Made by a program: the position numbers and the translations under genes
Source of the DNA: Bacteroidaceae bacterium
GTDB lineage: Bacteria; Bacteroidota; Bacteroidia; Bacteroidales; Bacteroidaceae
DNA: 26,699 nt
Assembly (NCBI GenBank): GCA_900769465.1
Contig: CAAGGT010000335.1
Span: forward strand, 1-26,699
Reading direction: 5' to 3'
Notes under the pieces: generated by a model
The model's database searches: none
What the model was told of the DNA's origin: nothing
The model's input: the letters and a program-made list of their open reading frames with translations, nothing else
Shown: positions 24,501 to 26,699 of the stretch, piece by piece
Numbering within the stretch: position 1 is the stretch's first letter
Layout of the letters: each line of letters begins with the position of its first letter

Positions 24501-25953
24501 CGTCACAGCCAAGCAGACCGACGGCGAACGCAGTAAGTTCGCAAAGGCAATGCAGTACCCCACCCGCGTGCTTATGATGGTGCGTAACGCATCGTTCAAC
24601 TACACCAACGCCTATGCGATGAACCTGCCGGGCTTCATGCCCAATGCAGGAGATGTGTTCGGCCAGAACAAGATGGACGGCACGCTCACCCCTGGCCTTG
24701 ATTTTGCGTTCGGTCTCATTGACGACAGCTATCTTGGCAAGGCACAAAGGCGTAATTGGCTGCTACGCAGCGACAGCATAGCGGCAATGGCAACAACCAC
24801 TGCCGCCGAGGATCTGCAGGCAAGAATGACACTCGAGCCATTCAAGGACTTCAAGATAGACCTCAATGCAAGCTGGACACGCAACCAGAGCAAGAGCATA
24901 CAGTTCATGTATGACGGCATGCCCTCAAACGAGTCGGGCGGTTTCTCGATGACTACAATCACCATCGGCACATCATTCGGTGGCGGAAATGCCGACAACA
25001 ACTACCAGTCCGACGTGTACGACAAGTTCATCGGCAACCTCGAGAGGAACCGTCAGGGACTCGAGGAGAAATACAAGGGCAGCGAGTATCCCGTTTCGAG
25101 CAGCCTTGCCGGACAGAAGTACGACCCGGCCAATGGCGGCGTGGACATCTATTCGGCCGATGTGATGATACCATCGTTCCTCGATGCATACACCGGCATT
25201 GGCGGAAACGACATCTTCCCCAAGATGTGGCGTATGCTCCCCAACTGGAAAATAAAGTATTCAGGCCTGTCAAAACTGCCGTTCTTTGAGAAAATCTTCA
25301 AGAGTGTGAACCTCGAACACGGCTACAAGAGTGTCTATGCCGTTGGAGCATACAGCACATATGCGACATATATGGAGTATAGCCGCGGTATCGGTTTCGT
25401 GAACAACACCACAACAGGAATGCCCATACCGAGCAGCCGTTACAATATTGGAGCAGTATCGGTGAACGAGAGCTTCTCACCGCTCATCGGACTCGATGTT
25501 ACAACAAACTTCAATCTTACACTCGGAGCCAAATTCATCAAGTCGAGAATGATAAACCTGAGCCTCACGGCCATACAGATGGTAGAGACACAGAACCAGG
25601 AGATTGCCTTCAATATCGGATACAAGATTATGGACATGAAGCTCTTCGGCGGTGGCAAGAAAGCCAACAAGAGCAAGCAGAAGAACAGCGGGAACGACAT
25701 CAACATACGCGCCGATTTCTCGTTCAAGAACCAGTCATCCATCTGCCGCAGCATAGACAAGGGAACCACACAGGCTACAAGCGGAAACAAATCGTTCAAC
25801 TATTCGATTACTGCCGACTACGCCTATAGCAAGAAACTCTCTTTCAGTCTATACTTTGACCGTCAGAAGACAATACCGCTCATCTCGGCAAGCTCATACC
25901 CCACCACGACAACCGACTTTGGTGTAAGTATGAAGTTCTCACTGACACGATAA
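18574..25953 (+). CDS. sprA: T9SS outer-membrane translocon SprA (Sov)
   Basis: A 2459-residue protein recognised as SprA (Sov in Porphyromonas), the very large outer-membrane beta-barrel through which type IX secretion cargo leaves the periplasm. A signal peptide (MGKRASILVTLLFATMTIFA) precedes QG. SprA_N-type segments seem to occur twice, in the N-terminal part (around LNVKGSVGDKMNMDFNYNTEATFSY and DLQFGKLSLQTVVSQ) and again near residues 1450-1560. A lysine-rich stretch at about 1884-1982 interrupts the barrel; I recall similar insertions in the family. The C-terminus is rich in alternating barrel strands and ends in a strand (FGVSMKFSLTR). Length is normal and the frame is unbroken. It predicts a working T9SS in this organism, for which two cargo-like tails in the window give support; the other T9SS parts are not here. 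It is followed after 10 bases by the L,D-transpeptidase gene. Confidence 0.95.
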   Translation: MGKRASILVTLLFATMTIFAQGNVRNDSIRKTIRERNRAKTEKEAVKDSITARFPVAETTPNTIDDIQQRPLDLRSPANIVTDTVYNENDGTYLLSTRLGTNTTLGAPILLTPEEYAKWQERSAMNLFFRKKNYEAWENSQKKSKFDFTDMHFDLGPAEKIFGPGGVRVKTQGNAELKIGYSIQTIDNPALPSRSRRTNSFDFDEKINLNVKGSVGDKMNMDFNYNTEATFSYDAKKINLKYDGKEDEIVKLVEAGNVSFPTNSSLIKGASSLFGIRTDLQFGKLSLQTVVSQKTSNSTVVNSKGGTQLTTFEIEITNYDENKHFFLAHYFRDNYDRSMSQLPTILSGVDISRIEVWVTNKTSDYNNPRNIIAFTDIAENSHISNPMWSATGTSAIPHNNANDLYALMNTTYSGIRDIDQANNILNGIEGVSGGADYEKLSNARLLSSSEYTLNRELGYISLKTPLRADEVLAVAYEYTYGGQTFQVGEFSNDIKESKTTIYLKLIKPNACSPKNGCWDLMMKNVYSLGTRNLQNTNFKLDVYYASDSLGTNITYLPEAELKGKTLLQMLGLDRLDSNNSKENPNGVFDYIQGYTIDAASGRVFFPSVEPFGSYLESKIGNDAIAGKYIFHELYDSTKTIAKQIAEKDKFYLIGEYTGSAANVIQTGSTNIPRGSVVVTAGGVTLVENSDYQVDYSSGTVTILNQNIIDAGTNVQVSLESNTLFNMQRKTVLGLNWKYDFSDDFKFGGTLMSLSEKPLTSKVDMGSEPLKNFLWGFNMSWKKQSQWLTNIIDWLPLISCTEPSSISFSAEFARLEAGTSDQVQSEASYIDDFENTENGVDISSPSQWMLSSLPHGMQYSHLTNDIRTGYNRARITWYTIDPLFTRRSSSLTPAHIKSDMEQLSNHYVREVYERELYPNKESTYGESSTLSLFNVTYYPNERGPYNLDPDVDFEGKLNDPAKRWGGITRQLTTTDFESANIQYIEFWLLDPFIYEQAGMGGDLYFNLGEVSEDILKDSKKFYENGLPSSGNEYEYEETVWGRIPTNTSLVYAFDNNSESRDQQDTGLNGINSANEALHPTYKAYLEALQGRVRQEVYDSIAADPAGDNYHYFRGSDYDAAQRSIIERYKYFNNTEGNSPSNSESEYSSAAKTTPDVEDANQDYTMDEYENFFQYRISLRPEDMQVGRNYITDKRTVTSKLRNGNTESVDWYKFRIPVDEYERVVGTIRDFTSIRFIRMYMTQFQKPVTLRFATMQLVRGDWRPYLQPIASKNNTAPTVSGEFTTSAVSIEEHGDRKPVNYVLPPGVTRIIDPSQPQLRQDNEQALSLNVNNLGSKESRAVYKKSNLDIRQYERIQLFIHAEAPETDVTQLDNNDMSLFVRFGSDYKSNYYEYEVPLTVTPHGSYDGNSSAAANIVWPQENMIDIPLDRLSDIKIRRNTLRNNNAEGVTNTTIYSEYDSENPKNRISIVGTPSLGQIKVMMIGVRNNSSSNKSAIVWVNEMRLIGFNNKSGWAAQGNLNIKLSDLGSFAAQGKIETAGFGGLEEKLAARRTDDYYRYSLTGTLDAGRLLPRSFKVSIPAYYSFTEEVTSPLYSPFDTDLNFDDVLDTYNENGRDSLKRVAETHSVMRNFSVSNAKVNFSSKTPMPYDPSNFSFSFSHSATDNSGSTISWERIINWKASFSYSYSSPIKTLKPFGKIKNKSKWLKIMKEWGVNPLPQSLAFNTDMTRAYHEVQRRDLQSMTGDSEIPLTFSQQFNWNRSLAIKWDPTTNLRMNLNTGTNAEIEEPFLPVNKERYPTEYAAWKDSVKHSLQGFGNPLSYQQNFTASYTLPLNKLPIFEWLTADASYSSTYNWLRGNSISGVNVGNNIANKRNITLKTTMNFEKLYNLIPYLEETNKRFASNKKQKSSKSRKPKVEKAKPFTKEIKLKSDTTVTLTHNLKNKKLDVIARTKKGEAYKLKYKVIDENKILIKNQDSISIKVTVTAKQTDGERSKFAKAMQYPTRVLMMVRNASFNYTNAYAMNLPGFMPNAGDVFGQNKMDGTLTPGLDFAFGLIDDSYLGKAQRRNWLLRSDSIAAMATTTAAEDLQARMTLEPFKDFKIDLNASWTRNQSKSIQFMYDGMPSNESGGFSMTTITIGTSFGGGNADNNYQSDVYDKFIGNLERNRQGLEEKYKGSEYPVSSSLAGQKYDPANGGVDIYSADVMIPSFLDAYTGIGGNDIFPKMWRMLPNWKIKYSGLSKLPFFEKIFKSVNLEHGYKSVYAVGAYSTYATYMEYSRGIGFVNNTTTGMPIPSSRYNIGAVSVNESFSPLIGLDVTTNFNLTLGAKFIKSRMINLSLTAIQMVETQNQEIAFNIGYKIMDMKLFGGGKKANKSKQKNSGNDINIRADFSFKNQSSICRSIDKGTTQATSGNKSFNYSITADYAYSKKLSFSLYFDRQKTIPLISASSYPTTTTDFGVSMKFSLTR

Positions 25954-25963
25954 AAGACATTAT

Positions 25964-26446
25964 ATGAAAAGATACATAATTACAGCACTCATTGCAACAT
26001 TGCCGCTAATCTCCACCGCCCAGAAACATATCGTCGTTTCAAAAAAGGCATTGAAACTCTATGTCATCAACGAGAAGAACGACACACTCTTTGAGCGCCC
26101 CATTGCCTGCGGAGAGAACCTCGGCAACAAGACAGCCATAGGCGACAAGAAGACGCCCGAAGGGGAATTCAAGATAAAGATGATGTACGATGCCACATCG
26201 TGGAAACACGACTTTGGTGACGGCAAGGGAATGCAGGCGGGAGCATACGGACCGCTCTTTTTCAGACTGAACGTGCCGGGATTCAACGACATTGGCATAC
26301 ACGGCACCATCTTCCCCGAGAGCATCGGCACCCGCAGCAGCGAGGGGTGCGTGAGAATGAGGAACGATGACATCAAGGCACTCTACCCACATTGCCATAA
26401 CGGGATGAAGGTAATCATAGAACCTGATGACGTTAAGCCGGAATGA
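25964..26446 (+). CDS. Small exported L,D-transpeptidase (YkuD family)
   Basis: A 160-residue YkuD-fold L,D-transpeptidase with a signal peptide (MKRYIITALIATLPLISTA before QKH). The catalytic motif is complete: GIHGT with H113, then RSSEGCVRM with nucleophile C129. YkuD enzymes form 3-3 peptidoglycan crosslinks, attach outer-membrane proteins to the wall, or cleave such links. This one consists of the catalytic domain only, with no LysM or wall-binding module, which is short for the family. It starts 10 bases after sprA and is probably co-transcribed with it, which makes a link between the T9SS barrel and the wall an attractive but untested idea. No terminator is clear after its stop. Confidence 0.9.
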   Translation: MKRYIITALIATLPLISTAQKHIVVSKKALKLYVINEKNDTLFERPIACGENLGNKTAIGDKKTPEGEFKIKMMYDATSWKHDFGDGKGMQAGAYGPLFFRLNVPGFNDIGIHGTIFPESIGTRSSEGCVRMRNDDIKALYPHCHNGMKVIIEPDDVKPE

Positions 26447-26699
26447 TTGTAGGCAACCTATTTGAAAGGAGTACTACAACGGGGACGCAATCCCGAAGAA
26501 TTTCATGGGCTCAGTAGAAAATTAGTGTGGACATCGTCGCGTTTGAGTCATATTCTACGGCAGTCCTCAACCTTAATCGTTCACTTACATTTTCTTCAAC
26601 TCTTTGACAACATGCGCTAATCGTGACCCGCACGGCACAAACTATATCTGTGCTGCGTGCGACCTATCACTGCACATGTTATCGATTTTGTAAACAAAA
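26447..26699. other. 253-bp end region without a recognisable gene, with an imperfect hairpin
   Basis: No convincing coding frame, tRNA or known RNA was found. The only structure is an imperfect hairpin at 26629-26661: CGCACGGCACA pairs with TGTGC-TG-CGTGCG, 11 pairs with a two-base bulge around a nine-base loop. A smaller one (CGGGG / TCCCG) lies near 26480-26495. The base composition is not the AT-rich kind seen in the other gaps here, so an unknown RNA or a decayed gene is possible. Confidence 0.35.

Noticed and set aside
24226..24520. Lysine-rich stretch in SprA as a possible foreign insertion
   Set aside because: I recall comparable charged insertions at this place in other SprA proteins, and codon use does not change there.
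26511..26663. An open minus-strand frame of about 50 codons in the end region
   Set aside because: It has only a weak GTG start, no recognisable motif, and overlaps the hairpin; chance is likely.
1..26699. CRISPR array, tRNA, rRNA, insertion sequence or prophage
   Set aside because: No regularly spaced repeats, T-loop-like tRNA ends, transposase motifs or phage genes were seen on either strand.

Overview
The window comes from a Bacteroidales-type member of the Bacteroidota, probably host- or gut-associated; I cannot name the genus. Four things point there: promoter boxes of the TTTG-N(about 20)-TAnnTTTG kind upstream of several genes, a DUF4491 gene, the gene pair ruvA-sprA, and C-terminal tails of the type IX secretion (T9SS) type on two large exported proteins. 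It is ordinary chromosome, densely packed with intact genes. I see no insertion sequence, prophage, CRISPR array, tRNA or rRNA.

Layout. 1-4444 (+): an exported multi-module beta-rich protein with a T9SS-like tail, a lipoprotein M23 peptidase, and a family 2 glycosyltransferase. 4454-4753 (-): a small DUF4491 membrane protein. 4843-9108 (-) and 9237-10553 (+): a divergent glycan-degrading pair, a very large GH2 beta-galactosidase with added lectin-like and sorting modules and a GH29 alpha-L-fucosidase, sharing a 128-bp two-way promoter region. 10582-11970 (+): cutC and xpt follow the fucosidase. 11982-13265 (-): a Cu/Zn-efflux-type permease fused to an HMA metal-binding domain. 13345-15981 (-): a large exported transglutaminase-like protein. 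16207-17883 (+): a half-size ABC exporter. 17973-26446 (+): ruvA, sprA (2459 aa, the T9SS outer-membrane translocon) and a small L,D-transpeptidase, separated by only 7 and 10 bp. The last 253 bases hold no gene I can recognise.

How the genes fit together. SprA is the pore through which T9SS cargo leaves the cell, and two genes in the same window look like its cargo (120-2180 and 4843-9108). The beta-galactosidase is thus predicted to act at the cell surface, while the fucosidase, which has a signal peptide but no T9SS tail, is predicted to stay in the periplasm. The M23 peptidase and L,D-transpeptidase both act on peptidoglycan. CutC and the HMA-tailed permease are both linked to copper or other metals in family annotation, but are on opposite strands and need not be co-regulated.

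The most unusual local feature is a GC-rich palindromic element of about 41 bp (12219-12259) that lies in frame in the permease gene, exactly in the linker between the membrane part and the HMA domain. It looks like a dispersed repeat that has become protein-coding. I found no clearly new multi-gene system.
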